From Rhizobium rosettiformans (GTDB lineage Bacteria; Pseudomonadota; Alphaproteobacteria; Rhizobiales; Rhizobiaceae): a stretch of DNA of 39,331 nucleotides. Below, piece after piece: positions 31,430 through 39,135 of the stretch (positions are counted from its first letter, which is position 1; the number at the start of each line of letters is the position of its first letter). The stretch covers positions 1-39,331 of the forward strand of contig NZ_CP032409.1 of NCBI RefSeq assembly GCF_016806065.1. The letters run 5' to 3'. The notes below the pieces were generated by a model. That model did not search any database, was not told the DNA's origin, and worked only from the letters and a program-made list of their open reading frames with translations. The translations under genes and the position numbers were made by a program.

Positions 31430-32104
31430 ATGGCGGTCATATCATTTGTTTCGAGCAAAGGCGGGGTTGGCAAAACGACTTCGGCCGTTGTCCTCGCCGG
31501 CGAGCTAGTCGCGGCGGGTCGCAAGGTCGCGTTGATCGACGCGGACCCCAACAGGCCCCTTGTAGCCTGGTCGCAGCTTCGCCCGGTTCCGGAATCCCTT
31601 CGGCTCATAGTTGATGACTCGGCCGAAACAATCATAGACACGATCGAGGATGCCCGCACCGACGCCGATTTCGTCATAGTTGACTTAGAAGGGACCGCGA
31701 CCGATCGCGTCGGCTTCGCAGTCGCCCGGTCGGATTTGGTTCTGATTCCGCTGCAAAGCTCGGTTCTCGACGCAGCCGAGGCCGCGAAATCGGTCAAGCT
31801 GGTGCGCCAAATGTGGAAGGTGGCGAACCGGGAAATTCCATATCGCGTGTTCTTTACCCGCGTGCCGCCCGCGATCCGCGAGCGGACGGCACGCGACATA
31901 GAGCGGCAGTTTACCGGCGCTGCGGTCCCGGTGCTGCCGGCGACTTTGATCGACAGGGCGGCCTATCGGACCTTGTTTTCCTTGGGCGGCACGCTGCACG
32001 AGCTGGAAGCGGCCGATGTGTCCGGACTGGAGACAGCCAAGGAAAATGCCCGCGAATATGCGCAAGCCGTCATCAACGCCATTAGGGGAGGGAACGCAGC
32101 ATGA
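31430..32104 (+). CDS. parA: ParA-family partition ATPase
   Basis: 224 residues from ATG 31430 (an ATG at 31415 would overlap the ribosome-binding site). The deviant Walker A box KGGVGKTT is at residues 10-17, the Walker A' aspartate in VALIDADPNRPLVAWSQ, and the Walker B block in DADFVIVDLEGTAT. The short form without an N-terminal DNA-binding domain is type Ib ParA. It pulls plasmid copies apart along the nucleoid together with a small DNA-binding partner, here the next gene, which it overlaps by ATGA. Confidence 0.93.
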   Translation: MAVISFVSSKGGVGKTTSAVVLAGELVAAGRKVALIDADPNRPLVAWSQLRPVPESLRLIVDDSAETIIDTIEDARTDADFVIVDLEGTATDRVGFAVARSDLVLIPLQSSVLDAAEAAKSVKLVRQMWKVANREIPYRVFFTRVPPAIRERTARDIERQFTGAAVPVLPATLIDRAAYRTLFSLGGTLHELEAADVSGLETAKENAREYAQAVINAIRGGNAA

Positions 32105-32430
32105 CTGCCGATGACAAGAAACGCGCAACGCTCGACTTTGGCGAGGAACTCAACACGCCGCCAGTGCCGCCCGTTGATCCGAACGCGGTCAAGGCCGCCG
32201 CCCGCGCTGCGGGTTTCCGCGAAACTCCGAAAGCCGCCGAGCTATTGCCGTCTTCTCCTGGGCGACCCCCGCGCCGTACTCGGCGTAAGACAGGCCGCAC
32301 GGAACAGTTCGCAACCCGGCTGAGGGCCGACACTATCGAGGCGATCTATACCTATGCCGACCGCCACGAGATCACGCTTGCCGAGACGATCGAGCGGGCA
32401 ATGAGCGCACTTGGCGAAGGCGAGCAGTAG
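32101..32430 (+). CDS. Small ParA-partner protein (ParG-like)
   Basis: 109 residues, overlapping parA by 4 bp. The N-terminal two thirds are flexible and proline/lysine-rich (ELNTPPVPPVDPNAVKAAAR, SPGRPPRRTRRKTGRTEQ). The C-terminus RLRADTIEAIYTYADRHEIT followed by LAETIERAMSAL has strand-helix-helix character. A disordered basic tail ahead of a small DNA-binding fold is the ParG/Omega layout of type Ib partition systems. It probably binds the centromere site and stimulates ParA. The assignment rests on position and layout, not on clear sequence identity. Confidence 0.65.
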   Translation: MTADDKKRATLDFGEELNTPPVPPVDPNAVKAAARAAGFRETPKAAELLPSSPGRPPRRTRRKTGRTEQFATRLRADTIEAIYTYADRHEITLAETIERAMSALGEGEQ

Positions 32431-32446
32431 CGGTTTCGCTTGTTCG

Positions 32447-32468
32447 CTTATACAAATTTTGATATAAG
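32447..32468. promoter_or_regulatory. Palindromic operator/promoter of the toxin-antitoxin operon
   Basis: CTTATA (32447-32452) and TATAAG (32463-32468) around an AT-rich centre ACAAATTTTG form a near-perfect 22-bp palindrome 6 bp ahead of the toxin start. It likely combines the -10 region and the antitoxin operator for autorepression. Confidence 0.6.
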
Positions 32469-32474
32469 GGATTC

Positions 32475-32795
32475 ATGGCTGACATGAAGCGGCTCGAATT
32501 TCTCGGGGATTCCCTTGAGCAGTTGCGGGAGTTTCCCGAGACGGCGCGGAAAGAGGCCGGTGTCCAGCTTCACAAGGTTCAGCAGGGTTTTGAGCCAAGC
32601 GACTGGAAGCCGATGGCGAGCGTAGGGCAGGGGGTGCGGGAAATCCGCATCCGCGATGAGGCCGGAGCCTTCCGGGTGCTCTACATCGCTAAGATAGAGG
32701 ATGCCGTCTATGTGCTGCACGCCTTCCAGAAGAAGACGCAGCAGACAGCGAAACGAGATTTGGACCTAGCCGCGACCCGGTTGCGGCAAATCTAG
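32475..32795 (+). CDS. RelE/HigB-type toxin (phage-derived Gp49-like)
   Basis: 106 residues. MKRLEFLGDSLEQLREFPETA, then KPMASVGQGVREIRIRDEAG, FRVLYIAKIEDAVYVLHAFQ and KKTQQTAKRDLDLAATRL. The G-V-x-E-I-R-[IV]-x-D-x-x-G-x-[FY]-R-V-[LV]-Y and hydrophobic-H-x-F-x-K-K-T patterns define RelE/HigB Gp49-like toxins, ribosome-dependent or free mRNA endonucleases. ATG 32475 follows AAGGGA; an internal ATG at 32484 is possible. The toxin-first order with an XRE antitoxin is the HigBA arrangement. It stabilises the plasmid by post-segregational killing, by family. Confidence 0.88.
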   Translation: MADMKRLEFLGDSLEQLREFPETARKEAGVQLHKVQQGFEPSDWKPMASVGQGVREIRIRDEAGAFRVLYIAKIEDAVYVLHAFQKKTQQTAKRDLDLAATRLRQI

Positions 32796-32808
32796 CGGAG
32801 GCGTGACA

Positions 32809-33090
32809 ATGGAACGTCAGAGCTTTGCGAATGTATGGGATGCACTGGAAGATACGCCGGCCGAGGCCGCGAACATGACAATGCGTTCCAATCTGTTGAT
32901 TGCCGTTGAGCAGCGGGTACGGAGTTGGGGCGTCACCCAGGCCGAAGCGGCACGGCGTCTCGGGATCACGCAGCCCCGGCTTAACGACCTGCTGCGCGGC
33001 CGGATCACGAATTTCAGCCTCGATACGCTGATTAATCTAGCCACCCAGGCCGGGCTTGCGGTGCGGCTCGATATTGCCGAGGCCGCATAG
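32809..33090 (+). CDS. XRE-family antitoxin (HigA-like)
   Basis: 93 residues from ATG 32809, with GGAGG 7 bp upstream; an in-frame GTG at 32803 is less well placed. The helix-turn-helix VTQAEAARRLGITQPRLNDL (residues about 46-65) is followed by LLRGRITNFSLDTLINLATQ, the conserved XRE antitoxin continuation. It starts 13 bp after the toxin stop. Expected to bind and neutralise the toxin and repress the operon through the palindrome at 32447. Confidence 0.88.
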   Translation: MERQSFANVWDALEDTPAEAANMTMRSNLLIAVEQRVRSWGVTQAEAARRLGITQPRLNDLLRGRITNFSLDTLINLATQAGLAVRLDIAEAA

Positions 33091-33131
33091 GCTCGTCGGT
33101 AATCCGACAGTCAAGAGGGCGAGGTGTTCTA

Positions 33132-33294
33132 GTGCAATTTGCACAGGCGCATGCCTGTAACCAGCCCCCGGCCGTCCCTACGGCCCAATATGATAAGAGC
33201 GGGCCGGCCGGGGGCTGACCGTCGTGCCGAGCGGCGAAAGCCGCGACCGGACCGGAGGGCCGCCAGTGACAAAGCCCCGGCGCGCAGCGCCGGG
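33132..33294. other. Cluster of four inverted repeats in the leading region
   Basis: In 163 bp without a gene: GTGCAA-T-TTGCAC (33132-33144); ACAGGC-GCAT-GCCTGT (33143-33158); CAGCCCCCGGCCG (33162-33174) paired with 33205-33217, a perfect 13-bp stem around 30 nt; and CCCGGCGC-GCA-GCGCCGGG (33276-33294). The region between 33091 and 33411 has no supported coding frame. Such stacked hairpins could be an origin for lagging-strand priming, a single-strand promoter, a vegetative origin or a terminator group. Confidence 0.6.
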
Positions 33295-33411
33295 ACCGCA
33301 TCTCACTCCAGAGTCACGCCGAGGGTATCAGGGAGACAAAAGCCCATACAGGATCATGCGCGGCGGCGCGCAGCATGTTCTTGAAAGCGCCCCATGCGAG
33401 CGTTGCCCGGT

Positions 33412-33717
33412 TCACGATGTTGCCTCGCCGGCGCTCCCCGCCGTTTGCCCGGCCGGCACGTTGCCGATCAGATCGGCAAAGAGTTCCTTGTCGCCGTCGC
33501 GGGTCAGGAAGTCGGGCAGTTCACGCTTGAGCCATTCGCTCAAGCGCCGGGAGAATTCCTCATCCTTGCCGTTCTCAAGGCGATGGAGGACGAGCGCACC
33601 CAGCAGTACCTTGCGGCGAGTGTCTCTTGTCCGTTCCTGTTTTCCGAGACGAGCCTTGAGGGCGGATCGCTGCGCATCCAGTTCGGCCAGCCTTTGTTCG
33701 ATCGTCTTGCGCGCCAT
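33412..33717 (-). CDS. Small mobilization accessory protein (TraD/MobC-like)
   Basis: 101 residues, mostly helical and charged: MARKTIEQRLAELDAQRSAL then KARLGKQERTRDTRRKVLLG and ALVLHRLENGKDEEF. The basic coiled N-terminus followed by the RDTRRKVLLGALVL block resembles Ti-plasmid TraD and MobC-like relaxosome helpers in MOBQ plasmids; these bind near oriT and help the relaxase. Located 14 bp downstream of the NYN gene, same strand, and divergent from traA. The C-terminal part (FLTRDGDKELFADLIGN) is polar. Assignment by layout and context. Confidence 0.6.
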   Translation of the reverse strand: MARKTIEQRLAELDAQRSALKARLGKQERTRDTRRKVLLGALVLHRLENGKDEEFSRRLSEWLKRELPDFLTRDGDKELFADLIGNVPAGQTAGSAGEATS

Positions 33718-33731
33718 CTGACGTTTCCCTC

Positions 33732-34511
33732 CTATTTCGCGGGGCGGGCGGTAGCCTCACCCTTGAGGCGAACCATGATGATTTTCGGGTTGTCGCCAAT
33801 GCGCTCGATCTCGACAATGCCGGACGCATCAACCAGATCGGAGAGGCGCGGGAAACCGAAATTGCGAGCGTCGAAATCCGGCGACTGTTTCGCCAGGTGC
33901 GCACCGACGCGGGCCAGATTGGCGCGGCCGTCTTCATCGGCCGAGGCGGTGACGGCCTTCGCCAGCATGTCGAGGGCAGCACGATCGAGCGCCGCTTTCG
34001 CTGGCGCAGGTTTGGCGGTGGATGCCTTGGGCGCGACAACGGCTTCCGCTTCCTTCTGTTCCCCGGCGGCCGTGTTGAGCACATCGAAATAAACGAACTT
34101 GTCGCAAGCAGTAATGAAGGGGCGTGGTGTCTTTCGTTCCCCGAAGCCATAGACGGTGACGCCCTGTTCGCGGATGCGGGCTGCGAGGCGGGCGAAATCG
34201 CTATCGCTTGAGACGATGCAGAAGCCGGAGAAGCGGCCGGTATAGAGCAAGTCCATAGCGTCGATAATCATTGCGCCATCGGTGGCATTCTTGCCGGTCG
34301 TGTAGGCGAATTGCTGGACTGGCTGAATCGAGTGTTCCAGCAGGCATTCTTTCCAGCCGTTGAGATTGGGCTTTGTCCAGTCGCCATAAATGCGTTTTAC
34401 GCTGGCAGTTCCATAGTTGGCGATTTCAGCGAGTAGGCCACCGACGATCTTGGGTGAAGCATTGTCGCCATCGATTAGGAGCGCCAATGCCGGGTTATTT
34501 TCTATTGCCAT
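33732..34511 (-). CDS. NYN-domain protein with C-terminal LOTUS/OST-HTH domain
   Basis: 259 residues from ATG 34511 (GGAGG 9 bp upstream; a GTG at 34520 is too close). Residues 8-145 are a NYN/PIN-like nuclease fold with the acidic set Asp14 and Asp16 (ALLIDGDNASPKIV), Asp79 (GKNATDGAMIIDAMDLLY) and Asp103/Asp105 (FCIVSSDSDFARLAARIREQ). A flexible Ala/Lys/Glu linker (about 150-180) leads to a LOTUS/OST-HTH-like domain (ANLARVGAHLAKQSPDFDAR, NFGFPRLSDLVDASGIVEI), known to bind RNA. Likely a metal-dependent ribonuclease acting on structured RNA. It shares a leftward transcript with the mobilization accessory gene and starts about 185 bp from the oriT nic site. Confidence 0.85.
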   Translation of the reverse strand: MAIENNPALALLIDGDNASPKIVGGLLAEIANYGTASVKRIYGDWTKPNLNGWKECLLEHSIQPVQQFAYTTGKNATDGAMIIDAMDLLYTGRFSGFCIVSSDSDFARLAARIREQGVTVYGFGERKTPRPFITACDKFVYFDVLNTAAGEQKEAEAVVAPKASTAKPAPAKAALDRAALDMLAKAVTASADEDGRANLARVGAHLAKQSPDFDARNFGFPRLSDLVDASGIVEIERIGDNPKIIMVRLKGEATARPAK

Positions 34512-34694
34512 ATTCTTCACCCTCCAATGGACGCCAGATTATACGAAGACACGCCCGGCTCAAGCGTTTCCCGTCATATCGCCTTGTGGATCTTGAAAAG
34601 TCATCGGTTTTGCAGCACAATCGCGGCCTCAGTTCATTGCATCGAGCTTGCCGCAAGCGCCACACCGAGCGACGAAAGAGCGAAGCGATTGAGT

Positions 34695-34729
34695 TGATAA
34701 GGGCGCACTTACGACTTGCTTCGCAAGTC
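34695..34729 (-). other. oriT: Origin of transfer, MOBQ (RSF1010-like) type
   Basis: On the minus strand a 7-bp hairpin (GACTTGC-GAA-GCAAGTC, 34729-34713) is followed at once by GTAAGTGCGCCCTTATC (34711-34695, with the G at 34712). This is the RSF1010/R1162 arrangement of an inverted repeat plus TAAGTGCG-CCCT core. By analogy the nick is between 34704 and 34703 on the minus strand. It lies 40 bp before the relaxase start. The transferred strand would enter leftwards, so the NYN and mob accessory genes come first and traA last. Confidence 0.85.
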
Positions 34730-34768
34730 AGTTGCGCCGATCGCAGATCGGAAAAGGGCAGGCAGCGT

Positions 34769-37700
34769 TTGGCAATCTATCATGCGAGCATGAAACCGGT
34801 ATCGCGGGCCAGCGGCAGAAGCGCCGTTGCCTCTGCTGCCTATCGTGCCGGCGAGCGCCTGACGAACGAACGCGATGGCCTCACGCATGACTTCACCCGC
34901 AAGCAGGGCGTTGAGCATGTGGAAATCGTGTTGCCCGAGGGTGTGAGTGCCGAATGGGCGAAGGACCGCCAGGCGCTTTGGAACGCAGCGGAGTTTGCCG
35001 AAAATCGGAAAGACGCGCGTGTCGCTCGTGAGATCGAGATCGGGCTACCGCACGAGCTGACAGCCGAGCAGCGGCTAGAGCTAACGCGGGCGTTCGCCCA
35101 GGATTTGGCGAACCGCTATGGCGGGGCGGTCGATTTCGCGATCCATTCGCCGCATTCGGCGAGCGACGTTCGGAATTATCACGCGCACCTTTTGATGACG
35201 ACGCGCCAGGTCACAGAGGAACGGCTTGGCGAGAAAACGCATATCGAGTGGAAGAATGTGCGTCTGTTGAACGAGGGGTTGCCGACGACGCAAATGCAGC
35301 TCCGCGATATCAGACAGTCGTGGGAGCAGCATGCGAACGAGCATTTGGCAAAGGCCGGTCTCGATGTGCGGATTGATCATCGCTCGCATCAGGAGCGCGG
35401 ACTTGAGCTTGAGCCGACCGAGCATATGGGCGTGCATGCCACGCAGATGCAGCGGCGCGGCCTCGACGTGTCGCGCACCCGGCTTGATGCGGAAGCGGCG
35501 CAGCGGAATGCGGAGCTGATCCGGGAGAAGCCGGAACAGGTTCTTGCGATCGTCACGAACGAAAAGAGCGTGTTCGATCGGCACGACATTGCGCGGACAC
35601 TGCATCGCTACATCAACGACGACGCGCAGACGTTCCAGAATGCCTTTGCGACCGTCATGGCTTCGCCTGCGCTGGTGGAGTTGCAGGGCGAGCGAATGAG
35701 CCCCGAGACAGGCGAGATCGAGCTTGCGCGATATTCGACCCGCGAAATGGTCGGGATCGAATCCGGCATGGCGATGAGCGCGACAAGGCTGCACGAGGCG
35801 CAGACCCATGGCGTCGATCGGCAGCATGTCGGCCGCGCGATCGACGCCCAAGACGCTGCCATTCGTCAGAGCGCTGGCGATCTTTCGGCACGGCTATCGG
35901 ACGAGCAGCGGCGCGCGATCGAGCATATCACCGGGCCGGAACAGATCGCGGCGGTTGTCGGCTATGCTGGCGCAGGCAAGAGCACGATGCTCGCGGCGGC
36001 GCGCGAAGCATGGGAGGCGCATGGCTACACGGTTCACGGCGCGGCCCTGTCGGGTAAGGCGGCCGAGGGATTGGAGGAATCCTCCGGCATCCAGAGCCGC
36101 ACGCTCGCGTCGTATGAATATCGCTGGCAGAACGACCGCGGCACACTCGGCCGCGGCGACGTGTTCGTGATCGACGAGGCGGGCATGATCGGGAGCCGGC
36201 AGCTCTCCCGGTTCATCAACGAGGCCGAGGCGCGGGGGGCGAAGATCGTCCTCGTCGGCGATCATGAGCAGCTCCAGGCGATCGGGGCCGGCGCACCGTT
36301 CCGCGCCATCGCCGAGCAAATCGGCCATGCCGAGCTTTCGGAGATTCGCCGGCAGCGCGTGGACTGGCAGCGGGAGGCGTCGGTTGACTTCGCCACCCAT
36401 CGGACGGCCGAGGGCCTGGCCGCCTACCGGGATAACGGGAGCATCCGGCTTAGCGAAACGCGGGACGAGGCGCGCGGCGAGATCGTGCGCGACTACCTTG
36501 CCGATCGCGACGAACGGCCGGAGGGCACGCGCGTTGCGATGGCACATCGCCGTGCCGATGTTCGCGCCATCAATGACGAAATCAGATCGGCCCTGCAGGA
36601 GCGCGGCGAGCTGGCGAAGAGCAGTGTGCCCGGTGAGGGCTCGGACGCTGGTGGACTGACCTTCCAGACCAATGACGGCAAGCGCGAGTTCGCGCCGGGC
36701 GACCGTATCGTGTTCCTGGAGAACAATCGCGGCCTTGGCGTCAAGAACGGGATGCTTGGCACGGTCGAGAGCGTCGAGGCTGGCCGGATCGTCGCGCAGC
36801 TCGACGGTCCCGGAGGAAAGGGCAGGGGCGACAGTATCAGCGTGCCGACGAACGACTATCGGGCTTTCGACCATGGCTATGCGACGACGATTCACAAGAA
36901 CCAGGGCGCGACAGTGGACCGCGCCTTTGTGATGGCGTCGGGCACGATGGACAGGCATCTGACCTATGTCGCCATGACCCGGCATCGCGAGGGCGCGCAG
37001 CTCTATGCCGGCATGGATGAGTTTGCCGACCGTAACGCCGGTCGTTTGGTCGATCATGGGGCCGCGCCCTATCAGCACGACCCGAAGAACCGCGACAGCT
37101 ATTTCGTGACGCTGGAAAACGATCGCGGCCAGAAACATACGATTTGGGGTGTGGACCTTGAGCGCGCCATGAAAGAGGCCGCGCCAGAGATCGGGGACAA
37201 GATCGGCCTTGAGCATCGCGGATCGGAGACGGTGCGTCTTCCAGACGGGACTACGGCCGAGCGCAATGCGTGGAAGGTGCATGAAGGCGGCGAGCTGGCC
37301 TACGCCCAACTTGAAAACCGGCTCAGCCGGTCGGGCGTGAAGGAAACGACGCTCGATTATACCCGCGACTTTGCCGAGCGGCGCGGGATCGCAGAGCAGA
37401 TGGGGGTTCGCAGCGAGATCGAGCTACGTCCGGACAGAGAGCCGACGCAGGAGCAAACCCGGGCCGATCGTCAATCGCAGCGGCCGAGCATCGAGGCCGA
37501 AAATAGGGGCGAGGATCCACACCGGGTTTCTTCGCTGTCCAAGGATCTCGCCCAGGATCGTATTCAGGAACATGGGGACGATCAGCAGCAGCGCCCGCGC
37601 CGAGGCATGTTCGAGGGCTTGAAACTCGGGCGGAGCGCGGCGGCTGAAGGGCCGCAGCAGGACCGCGTCGCGCCGGCCCAGGAGCGGCCAGAGAGAGACG

Positions 37701-38392
37701 AGACTCCCCGGCGCTCCATGTTCGACGGCCTGAAGCTCAATGCCGTCTCAACCGGCCAGGCGCAGCCGGAAAGAGTGGAGAGCGTGCGAGAGGTGCCCGC
37801 GCCCGACCGGCAGGCAGACCGCTTGCGGCGGCCGTCCGACATGGAGCGCGCCATAGACCGCTATGCGCGGGCCTATGACGCGGCCGAGCGAAATCACAGT
37901 GAGGGCTTGCCCGTACTCGAAACGCAGAAGCAGGAATTGCGGCAGGCCGGCCAGCAGCTCGACCAGGCGCGGCCGGGAGCGTCGGCGCTGATGGTGTCCG
38001 CCTTGCAGCATGACCCCGAGACGCGGGCTGCCATGCAGGAGCTTTCCGGCCGCGAGCGTGTCGGCCAACTCAGCGCCGGCATGGACCGGGAGCGCGCCGC
38101 ACTGGCGGACCCGAACGTCAGGGCCGAACGGTTCGTGCAGCGCTGGCAGGAGCTACAGGGCGAACGCCAGGAGCTTCGCGGTTGGCAGCACGACGAGGCG
38201 CGCGGGAAGGTCGAGGGGCAAATGCGCGGCATGACAAAGAACCTTGAGCGCGATCCGCAGGTTGAATCGATCCTGCGCAATCGCAGCCAGGACCTCGGAA
38301 TCGGTCATGTGCGGCAGAGTGAAAGCCTCGCCCGCAACATGGAGCAGAGCCTTGCACGCGGCCGGAGCCAGGGCCTTGGGATGGAACGATAG
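34769..38392 (+). CDS. traA: Ti-type relaxase-helicase TraA (MOBQ)
   Basis: 1207 residues from TTG 34769, which gives the conserved start M-A-I-Y-H-A-S-M-K-P; AAGGGCAGG is upstream. Relaxase domain: nucleophile Tyr25 in AVASAAYRAGERL (same position as in RSF1010 MobA) and the metal-binding NYHAHLLM with His138 and His140. Helicase domain: Walker A GYAGAGKST at 398-406, then VFVIDEAGMIGSRQ, LVGDHEQLQAIGAG, DYRAFDHGYATTIHKNQGAT and HLTYVAMTRHREGAQLY. The C-terminal 250 residues are charged and contain two copies of an R-R-x-MF-[DE]-GLKL motif (Met947 and Met984). It nicks oriT, stays bound to the strand and unwinds the plasmid during transfer. No mating-pair genes are in the window, so transfer would need another system. 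Confidence 0.93.
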   Translation: MAIYHASMKPVSRASGRSAVASAAYRAGERLTNERDGLTHDFTRKQGVEHVEIVLPEGVSAEWAKDRQALWNAAEFAENRKDARVAREIEIGLPHELTAEQRLELTRAFAQDLANRYGGAVDFAIHSPHSASDVRNYHAHLLMTTRQVTEERLGEKTHIEWKNVRLLNEGLPTTQMQLRDIRQSWEQHANEHLAKAGLDVRIDHRSHQERGLELEPTEHMGVHATQMQRRGLDVSRTRLDAEAAQRNAELIREKPEQVLAIVTNEKSVFDRHDIARTLHRYINDDAQTFQNAFATVMASPALVELQGERMSPETGEIELARYSTREMVGIESGMAMSATRLHEAQTHGVDRQHVGRAIDAQDAAIRQSAGDLSARLSDEQRRAIEHITGPEQIAAVVGYAGAGKSTMLAAAREAWEAHGYTVHGAALSGKAAEGLEESSGIQSRTLASYEYRWQNDRGTLGRGDVFVIDEAGMIGSRQLSRFINEAEARGAKIVLVGDHEQLQAIGAGAPFRAIAEQIGHAELSEIRRQRVDWQREASVDFATHRTAEGLAAYRDNGSIRLSETRDEARGEIVRDYLADRDERPEGTRVAMAHRRADVRAINDEIRSALQERGELAKSSVPGEGSDAGGLTFQTNDGKREFAPGDRIVFLENNRGLGVKNGMLGTVESVEAGRIVAQLDGPGGKGRGDSISVPTNDYRAFDHGYATTIHKNQGATVDRAFVMASGTMDRHLTYVAMTRHREGAQLYAGMDEFADRNAGRLVDHGAAPYQHDPKNRDSYFVTLENDRGQKHTIWGVDLERAMKEAAPEIGDKIGLEHRGSETVRLPDGTTAERNAWKVHEGGELAYAQLENRLSRSGVKETTLDYTRDFAERRGIAEQMGVRSEIELRPDREPTQEQTRADRQSQRPSIEAENRGEDPHRVSSLSKDLAQDRIQEHGDDQQQRPRRGMFEGLKLGRSAAAEGPQQDRVAPAQERPERDETPRRSMFDGLKLNAVSTGQAQPERVESVREVPAPDRQADRLRRPSDMERAIDRYARAYDAAERNHSEGLPVLETQKQELRQAGQQLDQARPGASALMVSALQHDPETRAAMQELSGRERVGQLSAGMDRERAALADPNVRAERFVQRWQELQGERQELRGWQHDEARGKVEGQMRGMTKNLERDPQVESILRNRSQDLGIGHVRQSESLARNMEQSLARGRSQGLGMER
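37592..37741 (+). repeat. Duplicated MF[DE]GLKL peptide motif within traA
   Basis: RRGMFEGLKLG (Met codon 37607) and RRSMFDGLKLN (Met codon 37718), 37 residues apart, in the otherwise low-complexity C-terminal region of TraA; the spacer is rich in Gln, Glu and Pro. Confidence 0.75.
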
Positions 38393-38400
38393 GAGACGCC

Positions 38401-39135
38401 ATGACGGACGAGAGCGAGGGTACAGAACCAGACGAGCAGGACGCAGGCAGCGACCCGGCCCAGGCTTTCGATACGTTGCGGCGATCTGTCGAGAAGCTGA
38501 CGCGCGACGTTGGCGGCGAAATGACCGTCATCCGCAAGGGGGTGGAAGCGGCGTTCGAGGAATTCGAGAAAATCCAGCAGCCGCCCGATTACGGCCCGGA
38601 GCTTGGCCGTATGGTCAAGCAGGTTACCGCCGTTGGACAGGCCCTTGAAGCCTTGCAGAAGTCGCCGGCGCTCAGGAATGGCCCCGATCATTACGCCCGC
38701 GCGCTCGAGAACGCCGGCGACCGGATTTCGGAGGGTGCTGGGCGCACGATCGAGGCTCGAGGACAAGCCCTCGAGCGCGTGACCGGCGATCTTCGCGAGT
38801 TCGTCAGGGCCGCCCGCCTTCGTCGGGAACAGGATTGGTGGCTTTGGGGCGTGGGAGCGGCCGGCCTGGTCGCCGGCGTGCTGTTGACGTTGTTCCTTCC
38901 GCGCGTTCTGCCCGGATCGGTCGATATGGCCGTAGCCTCGATCGCCATGAATGCCGACCGCTGGAATGCGGGAATCTCGCTCATGCAGTCGGGAAGCCCA
39001 GGAGGCTGGCGCAACCTGGTTGAGGCCAGCAATCTTGTGCGCGCCAATCAGGAGACGCTTGCGGCGTGCGCAGAGGCGGCCGCCAAGGCGAAGAAAGAAC
39101 AACGTTGCACGGTCACCATGGCAGTGCCTCAGTAG
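38401..39135 (+). CDS. DUF6118-family membrane protein
   Basis: 244 residues, ATG 38401 after AGGAGA, 8 bp beyond traA. The N-terminal half is acidic then helical (FDTLRRSVEKLTRDVGGEMT, GMVKQVTAVGQALEALQ-type heptads), suggesting a coiled coil. One membrane helix WLWGVGAAGLVAGVLLTLFL lies near residue 150-170, preceded by basic RLRREQDWW, followed by about 75 residues with two Cys (LAACAEAAAKAKKEQRCTVT). Topology: long cytosolic N-part, periplasmic C-part. I recognise the family as one regularly found directly after traA in alphaproteobacterial plasmids; its function is unknown. Entry exclusion or a link between relaxosome and membrane are possibilities, not shown. Confidence 0.7.
   Translation: MTDESEGTEPDEQDAGSDPAQAFDTLRRSVEKLTRDVGGEMTVIRKGVEAAFEEFEKIQQPPDYGPELGRMVKQVTAVGQALEALQKSPALRNGPDHYARALENAGDRISEGAGRTIEARGQALERVTGDLREFVRAARLRREQDWWLWGVGAAGLVAGVLLTLFLPRVLPGSVDMAVASIAMNADRWNAGISLMQSGSPGGWRNLVEASNLVRANQETLAACAEAAAKAKKEQRCTVTMAVPQ

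Noticed and set aside
33139..33384. 81-codon frame over the hairpin cluster
   Set aside because: Basic, Arg/Pro-rich and interrupted by the inverted repeats; no domain, no start signal.
34373..34768. Extending TraA upstream to 34373
   Set aside because: The extra 132 codons would cover the NYN gene start and oriT and show no relaxase homology; the conserved M-A-I-Y-H start is at TTG 34769.
35894..37309. 471-codon minus-strand frame
   Set aside because: Antisense to the helicase part of TraA, whose Walker and helicase motifs are clear.
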